DNA of 64,000 nt, from NCBI RefSeq assembly GCF_900078305.2, contig NZ_LT546028.1:62001-126000 (forward strand). The letters are read 5' to 3'. The position numbers were made by a program, and so were the translations under genes. How positions within the stretch are numbered: position 1 is the stretch's first letter; every line of letters begins with the position of its first letter. The stretch comes from Corynebacterium bouchesdurhonense (GTDB taxonomy: Bacteria; Actinomycetota; Actinomycetes; Mycobacteriales; Mycobacteriaceae). Under the pieces are notes generated by a model. The model was given only the letters and a program-made list of their open reading frames with translations, made no database searches and was not told where the DNA came from. This document shows positions 17,308 to 26,214 of this stretch, piece by piece.

Positions 17308-20064
17308 CTAGCGACGGTCGATGTCGTCCAGCTCGCCCGAGGGCCACAGCACGTTCTTGGCCAGCGGGATCTGGTGCGAGGCGCTCTCAAGGATGTGCAT
17401 GAAGTAGCCGGCGGTGTTCGGGATCGCGACGAGGTCTCCCGCCGCGACACCGCGGGGGAAGCGGATCTTCCGCCGCAGGATCAGTTCGTCCTCGATACAG
17501 TAGGCGCCGACCAAGAACGCCTCGATCTCCTCGCTCGGCGAGGTCCGCTTGACCAGGTAGGGGTCGATGAGGAAGTCATCCGACGTCGTGCGGCACTGGG
17601 TGCGGTTCATGGCTAGGCCCACCAGGGGCACGCCGTCGGAACGGGTCTTGGCGAAGGCGACTTCGGCAAGGGTTAGCCCGCAGCCGTCGACAAGCGAGCG
17701 CCCCGGCTCAAGATGCAGACGCAACCCGCGCTCGCGCAGCGCCTCTGCGACGCCGCCGGAGAGTACCTCGGTGAGCCACGCGCCGCGCGTCGGCTCCTGC
17801 CAGTACGGGTACGTGTTGCGCAACGGGTCGGTCTTCCAGGTAAAGGGCTCGGCGTAACCGCTGCGCTGCAGCGCGATCGCGTGCTGGTACGCGCGCCATT
17901 GCGCCTCATCCGCCAGGTAGGACATGGGCACACCTCCCCCAATGTCCACGAACGCGGGCGCGTGGCCGGATGCAGCCAGCGCGTCAACAAGCCGCATGCA
18001 CTCGCGCAGCGCGGACGCGCGGTCCGCCGCCGCGTAGCCGTGCAGGTGCGCGTGGATTCCCACGACCCCGAGGTTTCGGCGCGGCGTGCGAAAGTACTCC
18101 GCCCAGGCGTCGAGGCGCTCGCCGAAGCGAGTCGGCGGCATCGTGCGCGGGTCCGGGGCGAGCCGGGGCGCGACCTTGGCCACCGCGCCGCGCGCGGTGG
18201 CGAGCCGAGCGATGCGCTCCGCCTCCGCGCGGCTGTCCGCGGAGATAACCACCGCGTTGTCGATGGCCAGGGCCAACAGCCGGTCGGGCTTGATCGCCGC
18301 GGAGCAGATGATCCGCTCCCCGGGCATCCCCCGCTCGAGCACTTGGCGCAGCTCGTTCTCGCTGGCGACGTCGACGCCGTGGCCCATCTCGCGCGCCTCG
18401 TCGGCGAATACCAGCGCCTTGTTGGCTTTGCGAGCGAAGAACACCTTCGTCTCCACGCCCGCCGCGGCCCCTGCGCGCACGAGCTCGTCGATGTTGTCAC
18501 GCATCGGTGCGGGGTTGACGACGTTGACGGGGCTGCCAAACGTTTCGACGAGCCGGGCGCACTCCTGCCCATCCCCCAGCAGTTCACGCCACCAGCTCAC
18601 CTCGCGCGGCCGCAGCGGCGGCAGGCCGTGGACCCGCTCCGGGTCGGCGAGCGCGGCACGTGTCACGCGACGCGCCCACGCGGGGATGACCTCGTGCTCG
18701 CCGCGGCGCAGCGTGTCGTGCCCGAGGATCCACCCCTCGCTCACTCTGCCTGCGGCGGCGATGTGGCGCTGGCCCGCGAGGGTGCCGTCGCGTTCGACCA
18801 TGAGCGAGCCGGTCTCCGGGTGCTCCCGGCCGATGCCGCGGCGCACCAGCTCCGCCTCGAGGGTGCCCTCGACGAGGCCGGGCGGGGCATTGACGGCGTC
18901 GATGACGGCGGAGGCGCCGACCTCGCGGGCGAGCTGCGCCAGGTCCTCGTCCCCGCGCCCGAGCAGGTCCGTGCGGATGCGCCCGGAGTCGATGAGGGCG
19001 AGCACTTCCCCGGCAGTTTCAGCGGGAGGGCCGAAGGCGACGCGCTCGAGAGTGCGGGTGAGCCTGCCGAAGCGCTCGCCGCCGATGGAGTCGCGGCCGC
19101 CGAAGGAGGATCGCTCGATCACCGCGTCGTAGGCGGCGCGGAAGGCGTAGCCCACCGCCGCCTCGGGCGTCCAGGCGCGTTCACCGAGCGCGACCCCGAG
19201 GGAGGCGCGCAGATCCTCGACGGGGTCCGCGCGGTCCTTGCCGTCCAACACCGCGCGAACGCCCGCCTCGTCCGGGCCGGCCCCGCTCGCGGCGAGGACC
19301 TCACCGGAAAGCTCGACGAGGGCCTCGTACACGTCTTCAAAGCCCTCCGCCGTGCGGATCCGCTCCCGCGCGAGCGCCAGCGCCGGGCCGAGCTGCGCCG
19401 CGACGTCGTCGGGCAGGAAGGCCTTGACGGCCATGAAGCGCCCGCCCCGGGTCAACGGGTAGAACACCCCGGCCCGGGCGTGGCGCACGACGTCAACGAA
19501 AGTCAAGGCGGCACCCCTGACTATCGCGATATCCGCCTCGGTCACCGCGTCCAGGTCGCCGGGAGCGAAAGCGCTGAGCACCTTGCCCACACCCTCGACC
19601 CCGCCGCGGGTCAGGGCGCCGGGCCAGTCGTGGGCGTGGCCGGTGGTGAGCAGGGCTTCGTCGTAAAGCGTGCCCTCGACATCGACCCCCTCCCCGGCGG
19701 GTGCGACCTCCCGCACCCGCGCATCCACGAAGCTCAGCGAGCACGAGAGCGGCACGTGCGCTGCGAGCGCTGCCCAGGAGGCGGCGAGGAAGCGGGCGAC
19801 CTCGCGGCGCGGCGGGAAGGTGTCGCCCGCCCCGCGCCAGTCGTTGAACGTCCCGAGGTGCGTCTCCACGACCTCGGAGGGGACGTTGAGCAGCCACTGG
19901 GCAGGCAGGCCGGGCTGGTAGGCGCCGGGCCCGCTCGCACCGCTGACGGGGCCGTCGTTGTAGACGTCCAGCTCGATCGCCGCGCCACGCTCGCGCGCCC
20001 TGGCCATGAGCTCCTCCGCGGCCCAGAGCCCGCGCGGGCCGGCCCCGATGATCGCTGCCCTCAT
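17308..20064 (-). CDS. Fusion: FAD/NAD(P)-binding domain + PLP-dependent decarboxylase
   Basis: A 918-residue protein from ATG 20064. Residues 1 to about 510 form an FAD/NAD(P)-binding module (RAAIIGAGPRG at the N-terminus; NVPSEVVETHLGTF; TTGHAHDW). Residues about 530-918 are a fold-III PLP decarboxylase of the LysA/SbnH type: FFARKANKAL with the Schiff-base Lys, GIHAHLHGYA, DIGGGVPMSY and LEPGRSLVDGCG. SbnH decarboxylates a citryl-diaminopropionate intermediate in staphyloferrin B synthesis; the same role here is only inferred. The start overlaps the sbnA-like stop (TGATG) with GAAAGGA upstream, so the two genes are coupled. The partner reaction of the FAD domain is unknown. Confidence 0.8.
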   Translation of the reverse strand: MRAAIIGAGPRGLWAAEELMARARERGAAIELDVYNDGPVSGASGPGAYQPGLPAQWLLNVPSEVVETHLGTFNDWRGAGDTFPPRREVARFLAASWAALAAHVPLSCSLSFVDARVREVAPAGEGVDVEGTLYDEALLTTGHAHDWPGALTRGGVEGVGKVLSAFAPGDLDAVTEADIAIVRGAALTFVDVVRHARAGVFYPLTRGGRFMAVKAFLPDDVAAQLGPALALARERIRTAEGFEDVYEALVELSGEVLAASGAGPDEAGVRAVLDGKDRADPVEDLRASLGVALGERAWTPEAAVGYAFRAAYDAVIERSSFGGRDSIGGERFGRLTRTLERVAFGPPAETAGEVLALIDSGRIRTDLLGRGDEDLAQLAREVGASAVIDAVNAPPGLVEGTLEAELVRRGIGREHPETGSLMVERDGTLAGQRHIAAAGRVSEGWILGHDTLRRGEHEVIPAWARRVTRAALADPERVHGLPPLRPREVSWWRELLGDGQECARLVETFGSPVNVVNPAPMRDNIDELVRAGAAAGVETKVFFARKANKALVFADEAREMGHGVDVASENELRQVLERGMPGERIICSAAIKPDRLLALAIDNAVVISADSRAEAERIARLATARGAVAKVAPRLAPDPRTMPPTRFGERLDAWAEYFRTPRRNLGVVGIHAHLHGYAAADRASALRECMRLVDALAASGHAPAFVDIGGGVPMSYLADEAQWRAYQHAIALQRSGYAEPFTWKTDPLRNTYPYWQEPTRGAWLTEVLSGGVAEALRERGLRLHLEPGRSLVDGCGLTLAEVAFAKTRSDGVPLVGLAMNRTQCRTTSDDFLIDPYLVKRTSPSEEIEAFLVGAYCIEDELILRRKIRFPRGVAAGDLVAIPNTAGYFMHILESASHQIPLAKNVLWPSGELDDIDRR
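17685..17695 (-). repeat. Dispersed motif copy, minus orientation
   Basis: Exact 11-mer GCTTGTCGACG read on the minus strand, inside the decarboxylase domain (SLVDG). Confidence 0.6.
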
Positions 20065-21014
20065 CAGTTCACGTTCCTTTCGACCCATTCGTCGTTGTAG
20101 ATCGTATCCAGGTACGCGCGGCCGTCGTCGTGGAAGACCGCCACGATCTCCGCCCCCTCGTTCTCGCGCGCGAGCTTCTCGACGCCCACGCACACCGCCC
20201 CGCCCGAGGCACCGGGCAGAAAGCCGGTTGACCGCGCGCAGCGCCGCGCCGCCGCCACCGCGTCGCGCGCGTTGACCCGGATCACCTCGTCAGGAACGGT
20301 CTCGCGCGACAGCTCGGTGACGACACCCGCCCCGTAGCCGGGGAGGATGCGCTCGCCCCGGGTGCCGCCGAAGAGGACGGAGCCCTCGGCGTCGACGGCG
20401 ATGGCGCGGGTGGGCAGACCGTTGTCGCGGATGTGGCGGGCGGGCCCCCCCCCGGGGGCGGGGGGGGGGGCGGCGGGGGGGGGGGGGGCGGGGGGGGGGG
20501 GGGGGCGCCCCGCCCCCCCCCCCGCCCCCCCCCCCCCGCGGGGGGGGGGGGGGGGGCCGGCGGGGGGGGTCCTTTTATCCCACCCTACCCCCCCGCCGGC
20601 CCTACGCCCCACCAGCGCGCGTCGCGCGGTGAGCCAGTCCCCCGTCTCAGGGTCGGGCTCCTCGACCGGGTGGATGTGCGCGCCGAGGGCGCGCATGTGG
20701 GCGAGCGTGGCCTGGTTGGTGCGCGGGTCGACGACGCAGTGGAACTCCCCCCCGCCGACGGCCGCCTCGCGGGCGAGAGCCACGCCCAGATTTCCGGAGC
20801 TCGACTCCACGACGACGCCGCCCGGGCCGAGCACGCCGCGCTCGAGGGCGTCGGCGACGAGGGCGCGGGCTGTGCGGTCCTTGGCGCTGCCGCCGGGGTT
20901 GAAGGACTCGAGTTTGGCCCAGACCCGGGCGTTCCCGCCGCCGAGCTCGGGAAGGAAAACGAGGGGCGTGCCGCCCACTGCAGCGAGCAGGCCCGGGGAT
21001 ATTTCGGAAAGCAT
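20064..21014 (-). CDS. sbnA: SbnA-like PLP synthase, middle part corrupted
   Basis: Cysteine-synthase-fold enzyme resembling SbnA, which joins O-phosphoserine and glutamate on the way to L-2,3-diaminopropionate. ATG 21014 is 7 nt after TAAGCT on the minus strand. KLESFNPGGSAKDR holds the PLP Lys, ESSSGNLGVALA the Asn loop, VVDPRTN and EEPDPETGD fit SbnA. The C-terminal part (RHIRDNGLPTRAIAVDAEGS ... LPGYGAGVV ... PGASGGAV) also fits. About 50 residues between them, where the TGS phosphate loop should be, are replaced by Gly/Pro/Arg runs from a G/C homopolymer stretch. The gene is probably intact in the organism. Confidence 0.78.
   Translation of the reverse strand: MLSEISPGLLAAVGGTPLVFLPELGGGNARVWAKLESFNPGGSAKDRTARALVADALERGVLGPGGVVVESSSGNLGVALAREAAVGGGEFHCVVDPRTNQATLAHMRALGAHIHPVEEPDPETGDWLTARRALVGRRAGGGVGWDKRTPPAGPPPPPRGGGGAGGGAGRPPPPPAPPPPAAPPPAPGGGPARHIRDNGLPTRAIAVDAEGSVLFGGTRGERILPGYGAGVVTELSRETVPDEVIRVNARDAVAAARRCARSTGFLPGASGGAVCVGVEKLARENEGAEIVAVFHDDGRAYLDTIYNDEWVERNVN
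20445..20600. other. G/C homopolymer tract, probable sequence artefact
   Basis: Long runs of only G or C with rare other bases replace the middle of sbnA, ending near a CTTTTATCCC patch. The length is close to that of the missing protein segment (about 56 codons). This is more like failed base calling or gap filling than biology. Confidence 0.8.
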
Positions 21015-21021
21015 GAACGCC

Positions 21022-21091
21022 AGCTTATGCGTTCCGGGCCGGCGGGGCCGCCGCGGGACGTTTCGCCTAAGGCTCCGTTCGAGGGTACGCT
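21022..21091. promoter_or_regulatory. Divergent leaderless promoters, sbnA-like / YhgE
   Basis: TAAGCT (21027-21022, minus) lies 7 nt before ATG 21014. TACGCT (21086-21091, plus) lies 6 nt before GTG 21098. The 83-bp gap therefore holds both promoters, so the two operons may be controlled together. Confidence 0.45.
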
Positions 21092-21097
21092 CGCCAC

Positions 21098-23689
21098 GTG
21101 AGAAAGAGCGGGCAGATTCTTGGACGAGACATTCGTCGCCTACTGCGCGTTCCCCGGGCCTTCATCATCATCGTCGGCGTGCTCATCATCCCCGCGCTCT
21201 ACGCGTGGTTCAACATCAACGCCTTCTGGGACCCCTACGCCCACACCCAGAACATCCGCATCGCGGTGGTCAACAACGACCGCGGCGCCTCCGCCGAGCG
21301 CGTTGGCGAGGTCGACATCGGCGAGCAGATTACCGAACAGCTCAAGGGCAACGACAAGATCGGGTGGGTGTTCCTCCCCGAGGACGAGGCCCGCGACGGG
21401 CTCATGCGCGGCGACTACTACGCCATGTTCCTCATCCCGCCCGAGTTCAGCGAGGACATGCTGAGCCTGGTCAGCGGCACCTACACGCAGCCAGTGCTCG
21501 AGTACTACGTCAACGAGAAGAGCAATGGCGTCGCCCCCTCGATCACCGACGCCGGCGCCTCCGCCGTCGACACGGCCGTGTCCGAGGCCTTCAAGAAGAA
21601 GGTCGGCGAGGCCGCGGCGACCGAGCTGCGCAACACGGGGCTCGCGTCGCGCGACGACGCCGAGGAGGTCCGAGGCAAGGCCTCCGGGAGCTTCGGCCAA
21701 ATTGCCGCCGACCTCGACGCCGCCCAGGGGCGGGTGGCCACGATGAAGCAGAGCATCAGCGGGGCGCGCCCGGTCGTCGCCGAGCTGAACACCCTCGTCG
21801 GCTCCGTCGACGACACCCTCGGGTCCGTGGACTCCTCCCTCGGCGAGGCCGAGGGGATCATCGCCGAGCTGCAGAAGTCCTCCGCCGGTTTCAGCGCCGA
21901 CACGTCGACCGCGCTCGTCGAGTCCACCAACGCGCTCAGCCTCGGCGCCGCCTCCGCCAACGCCTCCATCGCGGAGGCGACGGGCCAGCTCGGCACCGCC
22001 CAGGGGCGGGTGCGCTCCGCCGTCGGCGAGGTCGACGACGTGGTCAAGCAGGGCGAATCCGCCGTCGCGCAGCTGCGCGCCATTTCGGCCGGGGCCGCCC
22101 TATCGCCCGAGGTCCGCGCTCAGCTCGACGCCGCGGTCAGCGCGCTGGAGGAACGTACCGCCGCCTCCCGCGCCATCCTCGACGGCCTGAACAACGTGGA
22201 CCGCAGCGCGGGCGCCGCGCTGGCGTCGATAGGCGAGCTCGGCGACTCCCTCGAAGCCGCGACCGCCGACTCCAACGCCGCAGCGCGCGACGCGAGCACG
22301 CAGCTCGGCGAGTCCGTGCCCGCGATCAACGCCTCGCTCGCGCAGGCCTCCGGCAGCGTCGCCTCCGTGCGCGGCGCGCTGAGCAGCCAGCGTGCCCTCC
22401 GCGAGGAAACGACCTCCCTGCTCGCCGGGGTGGACAACCAGCTCGTGGCCAGCCTCGGCATCCTCGACGAGGTCTCGGGCAACCTCGGCACGCTTGCCGT
22501 TGGTGCCCGCTCCGCCCAGTCCGACATCAACGCCCTCCTGGCCACCTCCGACTCGGAGGCCCTCAACACTGTCACGAACCTCAACTCCGCGAAGATCGGC
22601 GAGTACATCTCCTCGCCCGTCACCGTCGAGCAGCAGGCCGTCTTCCCCACGGAGAACTACGGCAGCTCCATGGCGTCCTTCTTCACCAACCTGGCCCTGT
22701 GGATCGGCGCGTTCGTGCTGACGATCATCTTCCGCGTCGAGGTCGACACCGAGGGCTTCCGCCGCCTCACCGTCGGCCAGGCCTACCTCGGCCGTTTCCT
22801 CCTCTTCGCCACGCTCTCGGTGCTCCAGGCCGTCGTGGTGACGCTCGGCAACGTGGCCTTCGGGGTGCAGATGCAGTCCGTCACGGCCTTTCTCGCCACC
22901 GCAATCGCCATCGGGGTCGCCTACACGGGGATCATCTACTCCATCGTCTCCGCGCTCGGCCACATTGGCCGCGGCATTGCCGTCTTCCTCGTCGTCATCC
23001 AGATCCCGGGCGCGTCGGGCCTCTACCCCATCGAGCTCATGCCCGCCTTCTTCCGCCGCATCTACCCCTTCCTCCCCTTCCGCTACGGCATCGACGCGAT
23101 GCGCGAGACCATCGCCGGGTTCTACGGCCATCACTACCTCCGCTTTTTGGCGGCGCTTCTCGCCATGTCCGCCGCGGCCTTCGCCCTGGGGTGGCTGTTC
23201 CGACTCACCTCCTCGCACGCCAACCTCCTGTTCAACCGCCAGCTCGCGCGCACGAACCTGATCACCAACGAGAAGGTGGAGGTCATGGGCTCGCCCTACC
23301 GCGCGTCCGACATCATGGCCGCCCTGTCGGACCGGGATGAGTTCCGCGAGCGCGTCGAGAAGCGGGCGCGGATGCTGCGGGAGAACTACCGCACCCTCAT
23401 CTTCAGCGGAATCGGCGCGGGCGTTGTCGGCATCGCCATCATCACCCTGCTCACCATGCTCCTGCCCACCGACAAGACGATCATGCTCGCCATCGTCGTC
23501 GGCTGGTCGCTGCTGGTCATCCTCTACCTCGGCGCGGTGGAGTACTTCACGCAGAGCCTCGTCGACGCCGAACAGGTCTCGCGCCTCGGCGACACCGAGC
23601 GGCGCGAGGCCGTAATACACCGCCACGACTCCGCCGGCACCAGCTTCCCCATCGGGCCCGGGGACGCCGAAAGCGAGGGCACCAAATGA
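21098..23689 (+). CDS. YhgE/Pip family membrane protein 1
   Basis: 863 residues from GTG 21098. One N-terminal membrane helix (about 22-42), a long extracytoplasmic region (about 45-520) rich in Ala/Ser/Glu helices likely to form coiled coils, then about five C-terminal helices (about 530-820). This is the YhgE/Pip layout, related to ABC-2 exporters and the lactococcal phage infection protein; transported substrate unknown. The stop overlaps the start of a second family member (ATGA). Confidence 0.85.
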   Translation: MRKSGQILGRDIRRLLRVPRAFIIIVGVLIIPALYAWFNINAFWDPYAHTQNIRIAVVNNDRGASAERVGEVDIGEQITEQLKGNDKIGWVFLPEDEARDGLMRGDYYAMFLIPPEFSEDMLSLVSGTYTQPVLEYYVNEKSNGVAPSITDAGASAVDTAVSEAFKKKVGEAAATELRNTGLASRDDAEEVRGKASGSFGQIAADLDAAQGRVATMKQSISGARPVVAELNTLVGSVDDTLGSVDSSLGEAEGIIAELQKSSAGFSADTSTALVESTNALSLGAASANASIAEATGQLGTAQGRVRSAVGEVDDVVKQGESAVAQLRAISAGAALSPEVRAQLDAAVSALEERTAASRAILDGLNNVDRSAGAALASIGELGDSLEAATADSNAAARDASTQLGESVPAINASLAQASGSVASVRGALSSQRALREETTSLLAGVDNQLVASLGILDEVSGNLGTLAVGARSAQSDINALLATSDSEALNTVTNLNSAKIGEYISSPVTVEQQAVFPTENYGSSMASFFTNLALWIGAFVLTIIFRVEVDTEGFRRLTVGQAYLGRFLLFATLSVLQAVVVTLGNVAFGVQMQSVTAFLATAIAIGVAYTGIIYSIVSALGHIGRGIAVFLVVIQIPGASGLYPIELMPAFFRRIYPFLPFRYGIDAMRETIAGFYGHHYLRFLAALLAMSAAAFALGWLFRLTSSHANLLFNRQLARTNLITNEKVEVMGSPYRASDIMAALSDRDEFRERVEKRARMLRENYRTLIFSGIGAGVVGIAIITLLTMLLPTDKTIMLAIVVGWSLLVILYLGAVEYFTQSLVDAEQVSRLGDTERREAVIHRHDSAGTSFPIGPGDAESEGTK

Positions 23690-25875
23690 GAACCGTCTTC
23701 TCCATCGCCTACAACGACCTGCGCCGACTCTACACCAATGTCATGGCGGGCATCGTCATGGTCGGCCTGATCGCCATCCCCTGCCTCTTCGCCTGGTTCA
23801 ACGTGCTGGCCACGTGGGACCCATTCGGCAACACCGAGCGCCTCGAGGTGGCGGTGGCCAACACCGACCGCGGCCACACGAGCGATTTCACCCCGCTGTC
23901 CGTCAACGTCGGCGACATGGTCCTCTCCCAGCTCTACCGCGACGACTCTATGGACTGGGTCATCACCGACGCCGACGATGCCATCGAGGGCGCGAAGTCC
24001 GGTGAGTACTACGCCGCCATCGTCCTGCCGCCCACGCTGAGCGACGACATGTTCACCTTCTACGCCGGAAACGCCGAACCCAGCCGCATCGACCTTTACG
24101 TCAACGAGAAGAAGAACCCCATCTCCCCGGTGCTCATCTCCAGCGGCACGCAGGGCGTCAGCGCCCAGATCAGCGCGTCGTTTACTAGAGTCCTCGCCGA
24201 GGTGTCCTTCGGATTGATCGAGACGACCTCGGACTTCTTCGACGAGGCGGAGACCAAGCAGGCACTCGACTCCATCGAGACGCGCACCGCCAGCGCCCGC
24301 GCCCAGCTGCTGTCCAGCGCCAGCACCGTCGACGCGCTCGCCGCGCTCACAGAGTCGAGCGTGCCGCTCGTCGACAGCGCCGAGCGGATCTCCGGGGCGC
24401 TGGGCGACTCCCTCGGGCAGGTCCGCTCCGTCGACCTCGGGGCCACCGGGGCGGGCCTCGGCGGAGACGGCGCGGCGCTTGCGGCGGCGCTGGGGGCAAC
24501 TTCGGCAAGCTTTGTCGCCGTAAGCGACCGCGTCGACCAGCTGATGGCGGACTCCTCCGCCACCTCCCAGGCCACCGCCGCGAGCCTGACGGACATCGCC
24601 GCGCGCATCGATGTCCAGGTGAAGCAGTACACGGACCTGCGCGACACTATCAACGGCCAAGTCGCCCCAGCGCTTCCCCCCGACGCCCAGCCGGGGGTGC
24701 GCGCGGTGGTCGGCCACCTCAACGACGCCATCGCCCGCCAGACGGCCGTGCGCGACCGACTCAACGACGCCGCCGCGCGCCTCACCTCCGGGCAGGGCGG
24801 CCGGGACGAGAAGAACGCGGACCGGCAGGAGATCAAGGACTCGATCGCCCGGGCCCGCGAGGCGATGGACTCGGCCAAGAATTCCTACGACACCGGGATC
24901 CGCCCGCGCCTCGAGGCGCTGTCGGGCTCGCTGGACAACGTCCGCGCGAACGTCGACAAGGCCCGCTCGGACATGGACGGCGTCTCCTCGGCCCTGGCCA
25001 ACCGGCCCGGCTCGCTGCGCGTCACCCTCGAAGCCTCCGGTTCGGACCTGCGCGACACGGCGGAATCTCTGCGCGCCAACGCGGCGAGGATGCAGGAGGC
25101 GCAGCGGTCGATCGCGCAGGCGCGCTCGAGCGGGGACCTGACGAAGCTGGCCGACCTCGTCTCCAGCCACCCGGAAGTGCTCGCCGACGCCCTCGTCGAC
25201 CCAGTTAAGGTGGAGCGCAAGGAGGTCTTCCCCCGCGTCAGCTTCGGCGCCGGCATGGCCCCGCTCTACACGATGCTCGCCCTGTGGGTGGGCGCCCTGT
25301 TGACGTCGGTGGCCGTGCGCACGGACGACCGCTCCATCGAACAGAACGTGGTCGATCCCGACCGCCTCACCGAGGGCCAGAAGTACTTCGGCCGCTACCT
25401 GACGTTCGTGACCACCGGCCTGGCCCAATCCACGCTCCTCATGGGGGGGCTCATCGTCTACGTGGGCATCGAGCCCGCGCACCCCTTCCTCCTCTTCATG
25501 GCGGGGTGGGTCTCGAGCCTGGTCTTCCACCTGATCTGCTACACGCTGGTGCTCTCCCTGAGCAACGCCGGCAAGGCCGTGGGCGTGCTCATCCTGGTGC
25601 TCCAGGTCTCGGCGGCGGGCGGCGCCTACCCGCTGCAGCTGCTGCCGGGCTGGACGCAGGCGATCAGCCCGTGGCTGCCCGCAACCTACTCGATCCGCGC
25701 TATGCGCGCCGCGGTCTTCGGCACCTACGGCTGGGACTTCTGGCGAGCCCTCGGCAGCCTCGTCCTCTTCGCGCTGCCCTTCCTCTTCCTCGGCCTCTGG
25801 CTGCGCCACCGGCTGCACCACGCGATCAGCCGCATGGACGAGGCGGTCGCCAAGACCAAGGTGATGATGACGTAG
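23686..25875 (+). CDS. YhgE/Pip family membrane protein 2
   Basis: 729 residues, ATG 23686 overlapping the previous stop by 4 nt. Same architecture: helix at about 20-40 (MVGLIAIPCLFAWFNVL), extracytoplasmic helical region with an RSDMDG-type coiled-coil stretch, five C-terminal helices from about 520, ending in MDEAVAKTKVMMT. Both copies share the AWFN motif followed by WDP and a DRG motif near residue 60. The pair probably forms a heteromer. Expression with the divergent sbnA-like operon is inferred from layout only. Confidence 0.85.
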   Translation: MRTVFSIAYNDLRRLYTNVMAGIVMVGLIAIPCLFAWFNVLATWDPFGNTERLEVAVANTDRGHTSDFTPLSVNVGDMVLSQLYRDDSMDWVITDADDAIEGAKSGEYYAAIVLPPTLSDDMFTFYAGNAEPSRIDLYVNEKKNPISPVLISSGTQGVSAQISASFTRVLAEVSFGLIETTSDFFDEAETKQALDSIETRTASARAQLLSSASTVDALAALTESSVPLVDSAERISGALGDSLGQVRSVDLGATGAGLGGDGAALAAALGATSASFVAVSDRVDQLMADSSATSQATAASLTDIAARIDVQVKQYTDLRDTINGQVAPALPPDAQPGVRAVVGHLNDAIARQTAVRDRLNDAAARLTSGQGGRDEKNADRQEIKDSIARAREAMDSAKNSYDTGIRPRLEALSGSLDNVRANVDKARSDMDGVSSALANRPGSLRVTLEASGSDLRDTAESLRANAARMQEAQRSIAQARSSGDLTKLADLVSSHPEVLADALVDPVKVERKEVFPRVSFGAGMAPLYTMLALWVGALLTSVAVRTDDRSIEQNVVDPDRLTEGQKYFGRYLTFVTTGLAQSTLLMGGLIVYVGIEPAHPFLLFMAGWVSSLVFHLICYTLVLSLSNAGKAVGVLILVLQVSAAGGAYPLQLLPGWTQAISPWLPATYSIRAMRAAVFGTYGWDFWRALGSLVLFALPFLFLGLWLRHRLHHAISRMDEAVAKTKVMMT

Positions 25876-25884
25876 GCCGCCCCC

Positions 25885-26026
25885 CTACAGCTCGATGGTG
25901 CCGCGCTCGCGCGCGGTGACCAGCCCGCCCACCCAGATGTCGCGGCCGTCGTCGGTGATCTCGACGCGACCTGCGCGCCCGACGTGCCGCCCCTGCCCCG
26001 CCACGTAGCCCTCCGGCCGGGGTGCA
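25885..26026 (-). pseudogene. C-terminal remnant of a phzF-like gene
   Basis: A minus-strand frame reads EGYVAGQGRHVGRAGRV, then DDGRDIWVGGLVTARERG and a stop at 25885. This lines up with the last 40 residues of the intact PhzF gene at 26871 (QGASLGRDGRVQIHDDGGDM). The rest of the gene is absent, and the fragment is joined out of frame to an sbnA fragment. Confidence 0.7.
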
Positions 26027-26204
26027 ACAGGCCCCGAGCCGTGGCTGCGGCGACCATCGCACGCGCCGTGCGATCCTTCGCGCTGCCACCCGGGTTGAAG
26101 GATTCGAGCTTGCCCCACACGCGCCCGCGGAACCCAACGGAGAGGTCCACATGCGGCGTGTCGCCGATGGCGCTAAGAAGGCCTGTCTATGCGGAAACGT
26201 CCAT
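26027..26204 (-). pseudogene. N-terminal remnant of a second sbnA-like gene
   Basis: ATG 26204, 10 nt after the HD gene stop and with AAGGTGG upstream, opens MDVSA then TAG. The same frame continues TGLLSAIGDTPHVDL and then KLESFNPGGSAKDRTARAM, matching the start of the SbnA-like protein at 21014. It breaks off after about 58 codons at the phzF remnant. A nonsense codon plus truncation mark it as dead. Confidence 0.75.
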
Positions 26205-26214
26205 GCGCACCACC

